Part shown: in pieces, positions 40,141 to 52,400 of the stretch
Layout of the letters: every line of letters begins with the position of its first letter
Position numbering within the stretch: position 1 is the stretch's first letter
Origin: Paratinospora sagittata
Taxonomy: Eukaryota > Streptophyta > Magnoliopsida > Ranunculales > Menispermaceae
Length of the DNA stretch: 64,000 nucleotides
Direction of reading: 5' to 3'
Assembly (NCBI GenBank): GCA_035771175.1
Contig: CM069607.1
Location: forward strand, 7,180,501-7,244,500
The notes under the pieces: model-generated
What the model was told of the DNA's origin: nothing
Database searches by the model: none
The model's input: only the letters and a program-made list of their open reading frames with translations
Position numbers and translations under genes: made by a program

Positions 40141-40320
40141 GGTGGTAGCTCAGTAGCTTGAAAAATTAAGTATAAATAGGATTAAGGTTCAAGTCTCAAG
40201 TTCAAGCTTGTACATGCCCCTATTTATTTGCCTAGAGTCAACTCAAATATCTCTGCAATGACTGAATTCGAAAGGATTAGTCCTTCTCAAAGAGAAGGAT
40301 AATACATTTTGGGTGCCAAA
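40141..40320 (+). mobile_element. tRNA-derived SINE, second family
   Basis: It begins GGTGGTAGCTCAGTAGCTTG, which matches the tRNA A box, and has GGTTCAAGTCT (B box) at 40186-40196, the normal tRNA spacing. The body has GCCTAGAGTCAACTCAAAT. The 3' boundary and target duplication are unclear. Confidence 0.6.
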
Positions 40321-40329
40321 AAATCGGTA

Positions 40330-43300
40330 ATAAAAAATTAAAAAAATTTTTTACTTAAATTGTAAATTTTACCTTTAACAATTATTACGTAAATATTTCT
40401 TTAAAACTTACAAACACTATTTACTAATCGCACATCTTGCTAATGATACAAAAATATTAATCACGGGTTAGAACGGGACAAATAAGATGAAAAAGCAAGA
40501 TAAATTGAGCCACTTTGGGTCTGGATGTTGATTTTATTTTTTTTTAATTTTATTTTTTGTTAATTACCAATATGTGTATTATGAATCTACCACTTAATTG
40601 GTTTATGTATATATATAGTAAATTTCTCAACCGATGAAAAGGATGGTTGACGGTTGAGATGATCTAATCAGTGTGATTTGTTGGGCCATCACCCATCGAC
40701 GGCATCAATTACCAACTAAATATTTTCCATAATCTAATAAATGGGTTCCACTTAGGCTCCACATTCATGGCTAGTGGGTCCTTTTTTTTTTTTTTTGAAA
40801 ACAAACCCATGAAATCTAAATTCAATATATTTATTCATTTGAATGTGATGTGGTGTCACGTTCCAAGTAGGTAAATCATATGATTCTTATTATTTTTAGA
40901 ATTAATGGATTCTTAATTAATTAATAATTTGGAAGCCTAAGTTATTCTTAAATTAATAACCAATTCTTTTCTTTAAAATAAGTAAATACTATTGTTATGA
41001 TTTATGATCACTAATTATATAGTGAAAAAAAAAATGGAAAACATTCAAAACATGCAGTTTTAATTCTTAAAAAATAATATACGCACATAAAATTATAGCA
41101 TACAAACTAGTACATAAGGCTATGATCATCAATATTTAATTAAAAACTAACTAATATTTAATTTCTTACAATATTGTATTAGTCATATATTGTTGCATTG
41201 ATTATTAGTAATATAGTTACTGACTAAGATACACGTACACGCACATAACAATGACAATAACACAATAAGCAGTCCCTAACCAATTCTTGATATTCAAATA
41301 ATTCTGTAATCTTATTGAAATGGAAATCCATGATATATCTAATGTTGATGTTATATTAATTTGTTGACTACACTAGCTATTGCAATTTGCAAAACCGTTT
41401 TTCATATAAAATTAAAAATGACGCATGCAATATAAACCCGTTCCTTTAATTTCTTCCATTATTTTAATAAATTAAGTCCAAATTATTTTTTATTTTTCAA
41501 AAAATTTATAAGTATAAATTATATTTCAATAGTGCATATATATACACACATACATATATAACACATCACATCAACACATGTCCTTACCATGTTTCATCCT
41601 ACATCTATAAATATTGGATGTTCTCTGGGTCATCTCGAAAAATAAAAAATAAAATAAAAAATAACATGGGCCACCTTAATTACAAAGCCTAAATATATTA
41701 TATCAATATATCCACATCACTAGGGCTAGAGCTATAAGTTTGTAACTTTGTATGATGTTAGCTAGATAGAATGATTCCAAAGCATAAAGAGTAGTTGTTG
41801 GTAGTACTTGAGAAAATAGAGAATAAAGGGTGAAGAGCTGCTAGAACATGGTGCATGTGTCCCTCTCTCAACCAAAAAAAAGAAAAGAAGCAGTAGTCTC
41901 TTCGCTGTATCAACATCAGCTGTGGCTTGTGACCGCAGGTACGGCTCGAACCAGCCAGCGATAGTAACTGATGATGAGGGGATTCACGAGAAGCTGTTCC
42001 TCCATTTCCAAGAAACCACCAAAACTATATTCTGCTTTCTATATAAATCTATATACATCGTTATTTTGCGTCTTGGTCCGGTACCATGGACAATAGTAAT
42101 TAAAAATGATAGTTGTTGAGACGTCAATAATTAATTATATCATTGTTTTATCTAGAACTCTCTCGTGCTGATCACTATATTTGGTCAAGAGAGGATTGCT
42201 ATAGGTACCTAACATCCAAGGTACGTAGAAATTTGTTAAACTGACTATGATATGAATCTATTACATTGGATTATGCTTGTAATTTAAATGTATATTTAGC
42301 TTTGATAAAGTTGAGTGCAAAAAAAAATTCAAGCAGCAGATCCCGTGTAGGTGAGAAAATAATTATTTGAGTTTAGTTGAGTTAAATTACATTTTTAGAG
42401 TTATTTATTACAAATTTGATTGAAAAAATAAATAAATAGTGGAGTATTAATAGTTCTTAAATGGAACTTAAGATGTGTTATGCTAGCTAGCTTTGTTTTT
42501 GAGGTCTTAACAAGCCACGCATGCATTATTAATAAGGAGCTATAAGGGGGCTTTAAGTGGAAACTGCTATTCAGTAGCGTAGCTCTCTGTTGATCCAAGA
42601 ACTCATTAGAGGGTGATGTGCTCAACATAATGGCGGTGTGAAACATTTAAATTAGAACTGAGATAGACATTCGACACACTTTAGATGAAAACTTAGGAAA
42701 TGCTTTGGGCACTCGAAAATTGTAGTCAACTTATGTACTTGGACGTCCAAGTCTCTTGATTCAACAAAAAGCCACATATATTTGAGTGACTCTATGTTGA
42801 TCCAAAGACTCAAGTGTTTGAGTATACCTTTAAGTATACTTATAGTCCCTCTATTAGGGTTCCATCTTATAACCTAGCCCGCCTTAAGTTACGCAATTAA
42901 TTAACATATATATCAATATTCAAGATAAATTTAATGGTTAGCATTTCATGCCTTTTAGCATTTTGTTTGGTAATTTATGTCAGCCTAAGTGAAATAAAGA
43001 TATAATTGTTTATGTTATACGAAAAGACATAATATATAGTGTTGGAAAATGATCACATTGTTTACACATATGAACAAATCTATAAGTACATTAGATGCCG
43101 ACACCCGTTACTAACTTGCACGTACACACGCATCCCATACATTCAACGGATCGATGTTGTGTGCCAGCATCAATAATGGGTGTTGGTACCCAACGTTCCT
43201 CTATATCTTCACACAAATAGCTATCCCAATTCCGTTACACACAACCGATGAATGTAATTATCACATTTATTAAATAACACAATAATGTTTAATTACAAAT

Positions 43301-43680
43301 GATTTCTATGCAAAGCCTCATACATAAGTATAAAATATAAAAATAAAAACAAATAAGATTTTAGAAAATTATAAATTAAAACTATAATCTTTTATAGGAG
43401 AGATATATAACAACACTGAGGTGCAAACTAGTTCAAAGTCCATCGCCACCCACAAGAAAAAAGCAACTACAAAAAGACATGAAAGAGCAAAAGATCTGAT
43501 CATGATCCCTCAAGAAGTTTAGTTATAATTTCAAGTAGATTGACAAGCTGTGACAATATCGCGTGGGAAATGGAAGCACCGGAGCTGCATTTGCACTGGT
43601 TCTACTATTCTTCCTCACGTGGCTTTCTAATCTTGTATTTTTTATAAGTACAGCATTCAATATATTAAATTATTAATAGT
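40330..43680. other. Gene-free AT-rich stretch
   Basis: No gene recognised. A slightly GC-richer patch at 41900-42010 has a short open frame with no recognisable domain. Confidence 0.45.
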
Positions 43681-43685
43681 ATATA

Positions 43686-43686
<1 letters not shown>

Positions 43687-43755
<69 letters not shown>
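43687..43755. repeat. (TA)n microsatellite, about 34 units
   Basis: 69 bp of uninterrupted TA dinucleotides, the longest perfect microsatellite in the window. Confidence 0.97.
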
Positions 43756-43759
<4 letters not shown>

Positions 43760-43760
<1 letters not shown>

Positions 43761-46518
43761 AAGTTTGCTGCTTGATATCACTCAGTTTTAACTTTAAGTA
43801 CAGCGACAACACCTTCTGTGTATCAGCTGGTGAACCAGATTTTCTAAGTCTAGTTGACGTTTTCTTTATGGTAATGATAAGAAATGGCTGATATATGAGC
43901 ACGTGCGATGTGTGATTTAATCGATCATTTAAAGATTTTATTAATGTGTAATAATACTGCTCTTTGGCAGTACACGGATGCAAGAAACTGTACTTGTGTT
44001 TGACTGGGGATGACTTGCTACCATCGTGTACCTTTCCAAGTGATCAAGCGTGCCTATGTATATATATATCCAGCTTCAACATATTGAATCTCACATGACT
44101 GACAGGTTGAGATTTTCTTTTGTTGGGTTCTTCATGGGCTCACACTGAAAGATACTCTCCCATTAGTTGTACACATATATATATGCTAACTAGCTCTCTC
44201 TCGTAAATTATATATTAATTTGATCAATGTACGTAGTCTTTTTTTATTGTACTTGTTGTGTATTATTATATATATATATATATATATATTTCAATTTCTT
44301 AGGTATATATCAAGAGTACTGATGATACAATAATTTTAATATTATACAAAATTATTAGATTCAATGAATAAGTTGGACCATAATCTTTGACACATGAGTC
44401 AATACACCAATCAAAAAATCAACGACACGTATCTTCATTTAATTATTTATAGTAGATATATTTTCAGACATGGTATTAAGTTCGCTTTTACGTCAAAAGA
44501 CATCAGTACTTATAATAAGAGAGATTTATTAGTTATTACCGTTGACTTAGTAAATAAGATTTTACTTTAAAAGGCCACAAAACATTAGTAGGTTTGAAAT
44601 CTCAACTTATATTTTATATAATGAACTTATTCATATCTGTTGGTAGATTCTTATTTTAGTCCATCTATACATACCCAACACTTACACCTTTTGTAGTTAA
44701 TGAACTATTTTGTTTTTGTGTGGAACTATTGTTTCAATTTGTGTTCATCGAAATATCAACTAGAAGGCATGTATATATCCAACATAAGCATCATAAAAAG
44801 GCAATGCTAGAGGTGTGAGAGCTTTGGTTCAGGGTATCTAGTGGAGCTATAGTACTATTACAGATTATTACAAGGTCGTATGACATGCACATGATGACAC
44901 AATGCAAGTGGTCTAGTTGAAGTTTCCAAGCATAAGTTGTATTTAACAAGAGTATTTGTAAACCAACACGGAATAATAAAATGCCAACATGATAAAGAAT
45001 ATATAATAATTGGGTCATACATCCAATTTAGTATAACTTAAGTCATTTTCATGACACCAACTCCGAAAATGTATATCCAACAATTATAAACTTAATTCAA
45101 CAAAGTATTAATTTTCAATTACATAAAATTAGCTACATAAATCTATTTCTTCTACGCGGCATTATCAAGGGCTAAGACGGTATTTATTTATAAATAGTTA
45201 TATCTTTCTGAATTATTAATGTCCATATATCATATTTTGTGTGAACAAAGATTAAATTAATTAAATAAGCAAGTCATTGTAGCTACTAGTATTATATTAA
45301 AAAAGCACATCCTACTATCAAAATAAAAGATATACTTTAGTACAATCTCTACCATTACTTTTGTCTTGTGACAACTAAATATTGTTTGATTATATAGGAA
45401 AAGAACCTACGAGGGACTTTGACAAAATTAAGAAATTATCTTAATCAGGATTTAGTCATCATCAACATTTTCAGCGCCGTGACAAGCCGAATGCTTTGTG
45501 TATTAGTACTTGAATTTATTGGGTCGATGCTTAATTTTATACCAAGGTTTAATCCAAGTTGATATGGGCTTGAATCTGGTCTTTGGTCTTGTATACAAGA
45601 CATAACTGCCAAGGCCTATATATATATCTTCAGGTCCATTTTGCGCCAAAATGGGAGGAAACATAATGATCGGGCTTGAATCTCGTCTCGTGTTAATGAG
45701 TTTCGGATATTTTGATCGAGCAATTATCAACACCAAAGACCTTTACCTTTGTTGTAAAACGAACATTTATTGCAGTACACTTTTGACGTTAAGATAGCCT
45801 TAGATAACTCTACTTAACTTTTATTTTTACTTCAAAATCAATTGCTACTTCTAATAGAGATTTAAGCTCTATTAAAATAAACAAAATTTTTTTTGCTTAT
45901 TCTTGTAAAGGTTATACTTCTTCTTTAATTAGAGGTTAAAAAAGTAAAAAAAAATTATCTAAAAAATTATTTTTTTTATTACCCTCTAATTCTTTTAGAG
46001 AAAACAAATAAAGTTACCAAAATTCTTGACTTCTTCTTATGTTATAGAGGGTATCTTGACTTCTATTAGATATATAGATAGTCATAATATTTGGTAGGTT
46101 TTTTACTGATTTCTACTTGTTAATTTATAGGTTACATGTAGTGTTCACAAATATTATACAATAAACTAGTCGACAGGCATTTGCGTTACATGAGAACAAA
46201 CAAAAAAAATATTATTTTTATGGAAATCAAACGCACATAAATGGGAGAATTAACCTCTTTTGACACCTCTTCGTCATTTTCATTCAATCCTTTCGTCTCT
46301 GATTTCTTCTTATTTTGGCTAGTAATTCAATTTTTTCATCATTATCTTCTATACCAAAGGCTTGCACGTCTCTATTCTTCGGGGCTAATCTTATATTATA
46401 TATACTTATTGGATTAATGAGTTCAGGTTTTATAGAAAAAATAGATTATAATGAACAAAAAAGAAAAAAAAAGATGAGTAACAATAGAAACAAAAGAATA
46501 AAAAATTGAGGAAGAAAC
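43760..46518. other. Gene-free AT-rich stretch
   Basis: No gene recognised. A second TA run lies at about 44267-44289. Confidence 0.45.
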
Positions 46519-46521
46519 TAA

Positions 46522-46689
46522 GGTTGTGTTTGATTTATGATTCAGATACAGTTTTTTGTATTCAAAATTTTAGAAAAATGAAAAACGTGTTTGGTTGATT
46601 GAAACTCAAAAATAGTTTTTCAAAATTTATAAAGAAAACATGTTATTTTCAGGAAATGACAAAATATTGTTTTCAAACCAAATGCAGCC
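46522..46689. mobile_element. Tourist-like MITE 1 of an adjacent pair
   Basis: 168 bp, flanked by TAA (46519-46521 and 46690-46692). The left end is GGTTGTGTTTGATTT and the right end reads GGCTGCATTTGGTTT on the minus strand. The interior matches the copy at about 30277-30454. Confidence 0.78.
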
Positions 46690-46692
46690 TAA

Positions 46693-46847
46693 GGGTGTGT
46701 TTGGTAGCTAAAAACTTTTTTTCTAAGAAAAAAATATTTTCTCGAGAATATGTATTTCAAAAAATTTTCTCATAGTTGGTTGGTCAGACATGAAAAAATT
46801 TTCTCATAATTGGTTATTAGTGCAAAACAAACCAACCAAACACACCC
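46693..46847. mobile_element. Tourist-like MITE 2 of an adjacent pair
   Basis: 155 bp with a perfect 13-bp terminal inverted repeat (GGGTGTGTTTGGT and its complement). It is flanked by TAA at 46690-46692, shared with MITE 1, and at 46848-46850. The interior is non-coding and belongs to a different MITE family from its neighbour. Confidence 0.85.
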
Positions 46848-46929
46848 TAAAGAACAAGTAAAACTGAAAAGGGCTGAAGAGTGGTGGGTCATGGGTAGAG
46901 GGAGAGAAAATTTAGGAAAAAAAGATAAC

Positions 46930-47864
46930 TGTTGGACCATATACCCAACATAAGACATGTCAGCCACGCCAGTTTCACCAAGTAGGATGTAATACATATC
47001 AGATAGATATACCAACCTATTCTGAACAAAGAATACAGATCTACTCAGCCATGCACACAGCTCGAGGCATGGTCGGTCTTACCAACTTGGACGATGTATT
47101 ATTCGCCATAATGACCAGATCAACAAGAGAGAGCACTAGGTCGGAGGGTTGGGATACTGACCTGGATGATAGGTCAGCAACTATAAAATGATAACTTCAA
47201 CCCGGTAGGACTTGATGTGTCCTACCGATCTAAAGCTACCGACCTCTTTTCCAGCTATATCTTTGCTTACAAGCGGACAAAATGGAAAACTCCAGATCGG
47301 CATATCGATCTGAAAAGGTTTACGACTCCGAAACGGATGATGACTAAACGCAGGTTCAGATAGGGATAAGACGTGATTCACTACGATAAGTTCATGATTT
47401 ACTCATTATTCGACTGTGATAAGGCTTAAAGTTCTATTAGTTCGACTAGGATTCTACTAAGTCATCCTAATCCCATAAGAATCTCACCAGATCTTCCTAA
47501 TTTTACTAGGAATCAAATGTGTTCTTCTAGCACAAGAATGATTCCTGATTTTACAACAATTCTACTACAAAGCCAAAGACCTTCAGCCCTCTCTATAAAA
47601 AGACCATAATTCCTAAAAGGGAGGTGAGCAATTCTCGACCCAGTTTAGTACCATTAATTCTACAGAGCTCTTAACAAACTTAGGCATCAGAGGGTCATTG
47701 GCTGACAACACACTGGTGTTCCTCAAGATTGCCTATTTTTTCCTTATTTTCCCTCTCTTAGATAATCAACCTCTGGCGATCTCTCCAGCACTCCGACGAG
47801 TTCCAGATCAGTATCTTCCCTCCACCTCATCGTCTACTGGTGTTGGTCAAATCTTGCACCAACA
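46930..47864 (+). mobile_element. 5' LTR of element A (Tat-type Ty3/gypsy)
   Basis: 935 bp from TGTTGG to CCAACA, the expected TG...CA inverted ends. It contains a TATA box (TATAAAA, 47594-47600) and is followed two bases later by a primer binding site. The same family left a solo LTR at 847-1720. The preceding 5 bp are ATAAC; the 3' LTR that should carry the matching duplication lies outside the window or was lost. Confidence 0.88.
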
Positions 47865-47865
47865 T

Positions 47866-47884
47866 TTGGCGCCGTCTGTGGGGA
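47866..47884 (+). other. Primer binding site of element A
   Basis: TTGGCGCCGTCTGTGGGGA follows the LTR. TGGCGCCG...GGGGA primer sites of this type are known from the Tat and Athila groups of plant Ty3/gypsy elements. Confidence 0.8.
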
Positions 47885-47918
47885 ATCGACATCGTAAGTC
47901 AGAAACAGCTCTCTCGTC

Positions 47919-49472
47919 ATGAGTCAACTGGCAAAAATACCAGTTGAGGTGGAACCCGTCGCCACACTAGTGGTACCCCAAAAACAAAAGGGAAGACGTC
48001 CAAAAAAGCAATCAAAGAACTCTGCTCAGAAATCAAGGTTGACTACAATGGAGAAAATGTCTCAAAACGTCTTGGAGCAGTAATGGGTGTTAAGGGAAGT
48101 ACTCCCCCTACGACTACTTCATAACCAGCTGCCAACCCTAGCCTTCAACATCAGAAGGGGAAAGAGAGTAGGTACCGAAATGTGACCTCAAAGAAAAGGT
48201 CGATGTCGGGGGAACCACCTTAGAACTCAAATCGTAAGTTTATATCTACTAAAGACTTACGTCACTCGTTAGACACCAACCAAAGTCACAGCTCGATGCT
48301 CTCCTGGATCAGTTCGGCTATTTCGGAATAGCCGAGATCTACGAAACCTACCTCATAAAGGTCGGTATCATAAAAAAGAGTTGCGACAGGAAAGCCTGGC
48401 CCTGTCAGGTAGGTGTCACGAAAGTCGTACTGATCGGAGTGTTCTAAGACTACTAGATTCGCACCTCGGCACTACCGTGAGTATAAGAAACTCATTTCTC
48501 CCTTCATTGAAAATATACTCTAGACACCGCTGCCAAAGAACGTCAAGACTGCAGAAGTCAAAACGTATAAGGCGAAGGTGGACCTGACGGAGCACATATA
48601 GAACTACAAGTCCTGGATGGAATTCAAAGGATATGACGACGCCACCATGTGCAAGGGTTTCCAAATCACCCTTGGCAAACCAGCTCGGAAGTGGTACCGC
48701 AAGCTCAGAACCGGTTCCATATGTTCTTTTGGGCACTTAGCTCACAAGTTCATGAATCACTTTGCTGGGAAAAAATGAGAAAGAAAAACTTGTGAATAGC
48801 TTGCTTGCTATCTGGGAAAAGAAAGGTGAAACTCTAAAGGAATACATCGGTCGTTTCGATGACGTACGGGTTGAGGTAGACGACTATGAAGATAAGACGA
48901 CGATAATTGCCTTTCTCGCAGGATTAAGGCCCGAGAAGTTTCATTATTCCCTTGGGAAAAAGAAAGCTCGGACTTATAAAGAAATTCTGGACTGAGCAGA
49001 GAAGTACATAAATGTCGATGAGCAGAATGATGGAAAGCAAAGGGAAGATGGGTCCCCGAAGAGCTCGAAGAAAGACAAGAAGCGAAAAAGGGAATATGAC
49101 TCGAAAGAGGACAACTGGGGCGGAAAGAGATCGGACACCGTCGGCCGAGAGCAAAGGAGTAACAAAGTACCCCAGAATGTTTACTCCAACTACAGGTTTC
49201 TTACTACCTCACGAGAGCAGGTTCTCCTTGAGATTCAGAACAGCGGGATAAGAAAAAATATTGCCAGTATCATCGAGACCACGGTCACGATACCAACCAG
49301 TGCTACAATCTCAAGTAGGAGATTGAGATTTTAATTCTTAAAGGTCATCTGAAGGAGTTCGTGAATGACTCTAACCGGTAAAGGACTCCAAAATATGACC
49401 AAGCTGGGCCAGTGGGCGAAATCAAAATGATATTTGGTCAAGACCAGGTGGGCAAAATCAAAATGATATTTG
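47919..49472 (+). pseudogene. gag of element A, broken
   Basis: The frame opens with ATG at 47919 (MSQLAKIPVEVEPVATL) but stops at 48081. Further on, in shifting frames, Tat-type gag landmarks appear: a KSWMEFKGYDDATMCKGF segment near 48610, WYRKLRTGSI, a frame change near 48770, EYIGRFDDVRVEV, FLAGLRPEKFHYSL near 48920, a lysine- and arginine-rich tail, a zinc-finger-like YHRDHGHDTNQCYN segment near 49265-49310, and PVGEIKMIFG near 49410. Several stops show that it cannot make Gag. It ends at 49472 in a 36-bp direct repeat, where element B begins. Confidence 0.8.
49411..49472. repeat. 36-bp tandem duplication at the A/B junction
   Basis: GTGGGCGAAATCAAAATGAT (and the next 6 bp) at 49411-49436 is repeated with one change at 49447-49472, a period of 36 bp. 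Immediately after the second copy the sequence switches to element B on the opposite strand. Confidence 0.85.
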
Positions 49473-52400
49473 GCAAATATCTAACCCGTGGAATATGGGC
49501 ATCCGCAAGCTGCACGTGCATCTGAGCACATATCTCAGTAAGTTGTGCGTTCGAGAGTATACTCATCATAGTCACTCTCTCAAGTAAATGCCACTGCTGG
49601 GCCATCTGAAAAGCAACCATCTGAGTCTCTGCTCGCCTACGGCTCAAAGCATCAGCCACAACATTGACTTTGCTAGGATGATATTCCAAAGAGAAATCAT
49701 AATCCTTTAGTGACTCGAGCCATCTCCTTTGCCGCATATTCAGCTCCTTCTGATCAAAGAGGTACTTCAATGTCACACCCTGGGTTGCACAGCGTGCCCC
49801 CTACCCAGGTGCGGGCGCACCACCGCAGTGGAGAACGCCTAGCCATTATATATCCACAGTATTGTCTTCATTGGGGTCCACAGAACACTGCACACACCCA
49901 ACGACCTTTGTCCTTTCCCTATGCAGAACACTGCACAGTCCAGGGGCCTCCCCCAAGTTCGAACTCGCAACCTCTTCCTCATAAGGTTAGATTTCGCAAC
50001 TTGAGTACCCATTGAGCCAATGGTTCAGTGGCTACTCAGAATGCGAAATTAGACTCCTTAAGGGAGGTCTCGAGTTCGATTCTGGGGGAGGCCCTTTACT
50101 ATTCATGAGTGAATAGTAGGGACAAATAATCGTTTCGATGTAGACCAGCTGCGGTTGGGTTGCTACATGGCGATAGGACAATATTATGGATCCATAATGG
50201 CTAGGCGTTCGCCCCGAGGGGGTGCGCCCGCACCTGGGTAGGGGGCACGCTGTGCAACCCAGGGTGTGACATTCAAACTCTTGCGATCAGAAAACAAAGT
50301 GAACCTCTCACCATAAAGGTAGTGCCTCCATAGCTTCAGTGCAAATACAATAGCGGCCAGCTCCGAATCATGCACATGGTAGTTGTGCTCATGCACCTTA
50401 AGCTGTCTAGATGCATATGCAACCACTCGACCCTCCTGCATCAGTACACATCTCAGACCTAAGAGTGATGCATCAGTATAAATTACCAACTCTTTCCCAG
50501 GCTTTGGAAGAATCAACACTGGAGCTGTAGTCAACTTCTTTTTCAACTCACTGAAAGCCCTTTCATAGTCATCTGACCACGTGAAGGCCACGTTCTTCTG
50601 AGTCAGCTTAGTCGTCGGCGCGGATATCGTGGAAAAGTCCTTCACGAACTTCCTGTAATAGCCAACCAAACCCAGAAAGCTACAAATCTCGATCACTGTA
50701 GTAGGCCTTGGCCAATCAATGATTGCCTCAACCTTAGCAGAATCAACAGAAATACCCTCTGCACTACCCACATGACCCAAGAATTTCACCTCAGTCATCC
50801 AGAAATCATACTTGCTCAGCTTGGCATACAGCCTTTGCTCCAACAAGGTCTGCAAAGTAACTCTGAGATGACGCTCATGATCCTTTTTTTCTTAGAATAG
50901 ACTAGGATATCATCGATGAAGACTATAATGAATTGGTCAAGGTACGGCTTGAACACTTTTTGCATCAAATCCATGAACATAGCTGGTGCATTAGTCAACC
51001 CGAAGGGCATCACCAGAAACTCGTAATGTCCATACCTCGTCCAAAAAGCAGTCTTCGGCACATCCTCATCTCTCAACCTCAACTGATGGTACCCAGACCT
51101 CAAGTTAATCTTCGAAAAGAACTTAGCCCCAATCAGTTGGTCAAACAAGTCATCAATACGAGTAAGTGGATATTTGTTCTTCACAATCACCTTATTCAGT
51201 TGACGGTAGTCTATACACAAACGAAGACTCCCATCTTTCTTCTTGACGAACAACACAGGCGCTCCCCAAGGTGACATGCTAGGGGAAATAAATCCCTTGT
51301 CCATCAGCTCATCAAGCTGGGCTCTGAGTTCATTCAACTCTTTCGATGCCATACGATACGGTGGAATGGAAATGGGTTTAGTCCCGGGCATCAACTCAAT
51401 GATAAAGTCTACCTCTTGCTTGGGCGGCAAGCCAGGTAACTCATCAGGAAAGACCTCTGGGTACTCGCAGATTATAGGAATGTCTGCTAGCTGAATACCC
51501 TGACTCACATCATCCACTGGCGTCAAACTCGCCATCGTAGCAACCTCATCATCATTGGCTAATCTACTTTGGGTAGGTGGTCTCGATGTAGTCCTGTCTC
51601 GAAAGACGAAGACTGGCTCTCCAGGTATCTGAAAGACAACCCTCTTGCCGAAGCAATCAATGTGAGCGTGATACACTGCCAGCCAATCCATACCCAAAAT
51701 GGCATCAAACTCTAGGAACTCTAAGACTCTAAGGTCAACAGACATCTCATGGTCCTCGAATCTCACAATGCATCCCACACATACCATATTAGGGTAAATT
51801 CTCTCATCGGCCGCCGTACTCAAAACCAACGGCGTACTGGTCCTAACTGTAGACAATCTCAATCTATCTACTACACCACCAGAAATAAATGACAGAGTAA
51901 AACTAGCATCAATCAAGACATACATCAAAGAATTGCTGATTGTACCTTCTATTAGTTGTTTGCTAGCCTCAGGATCTGGCTGCGTAACAGCTCTGGCCTG
52001 CTCTCTGGTAGGTGCAGATGTAGGACTAAACTGAGCAAAAGGCATCCTCTGTGGACATTGGTTCCTCTTATGCCCTGGAGCCCCGCAACCATAACACACA
52101 ATCGGCCTCGGTGCTCTAGGTGCAGAAGATACAACCTGCGACCCGGTTCCGATTGTCTGTTGTCCACCAGATCTGACAAAACTCTGTTGCTGCTGCTGGG
52201 ATCGACTAGAAATCTGAACACTGTGGCCCGTAGCTGGTGGTACCATTGATACTGGAGCGGAGGCTACAAATGCCTCATATCCACTTTCGCTGAATCTTGG
52301 CCTCTTATTACGTCGGCCTCTCCTGCCACTGAAATATTGTGCCTCTGACCCTGCCTGCTGAGTCTGAACTGTAGGCGTTGAGGGTACCTGGACTGCTGCA

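Noticed and set aside
43985..44040. Possible miR169-like sequence (GGATGACTTGCTAC)
   Set aside because: Only about half of the miR169 core matches and no complementary star arm was found nearby.
48416..48736. 106-codon minus-strand frame in element A gag
   Set aside because: It is antisense to the decayed plus-strand gag, which carries recognisable Tat-type gag landmarks.
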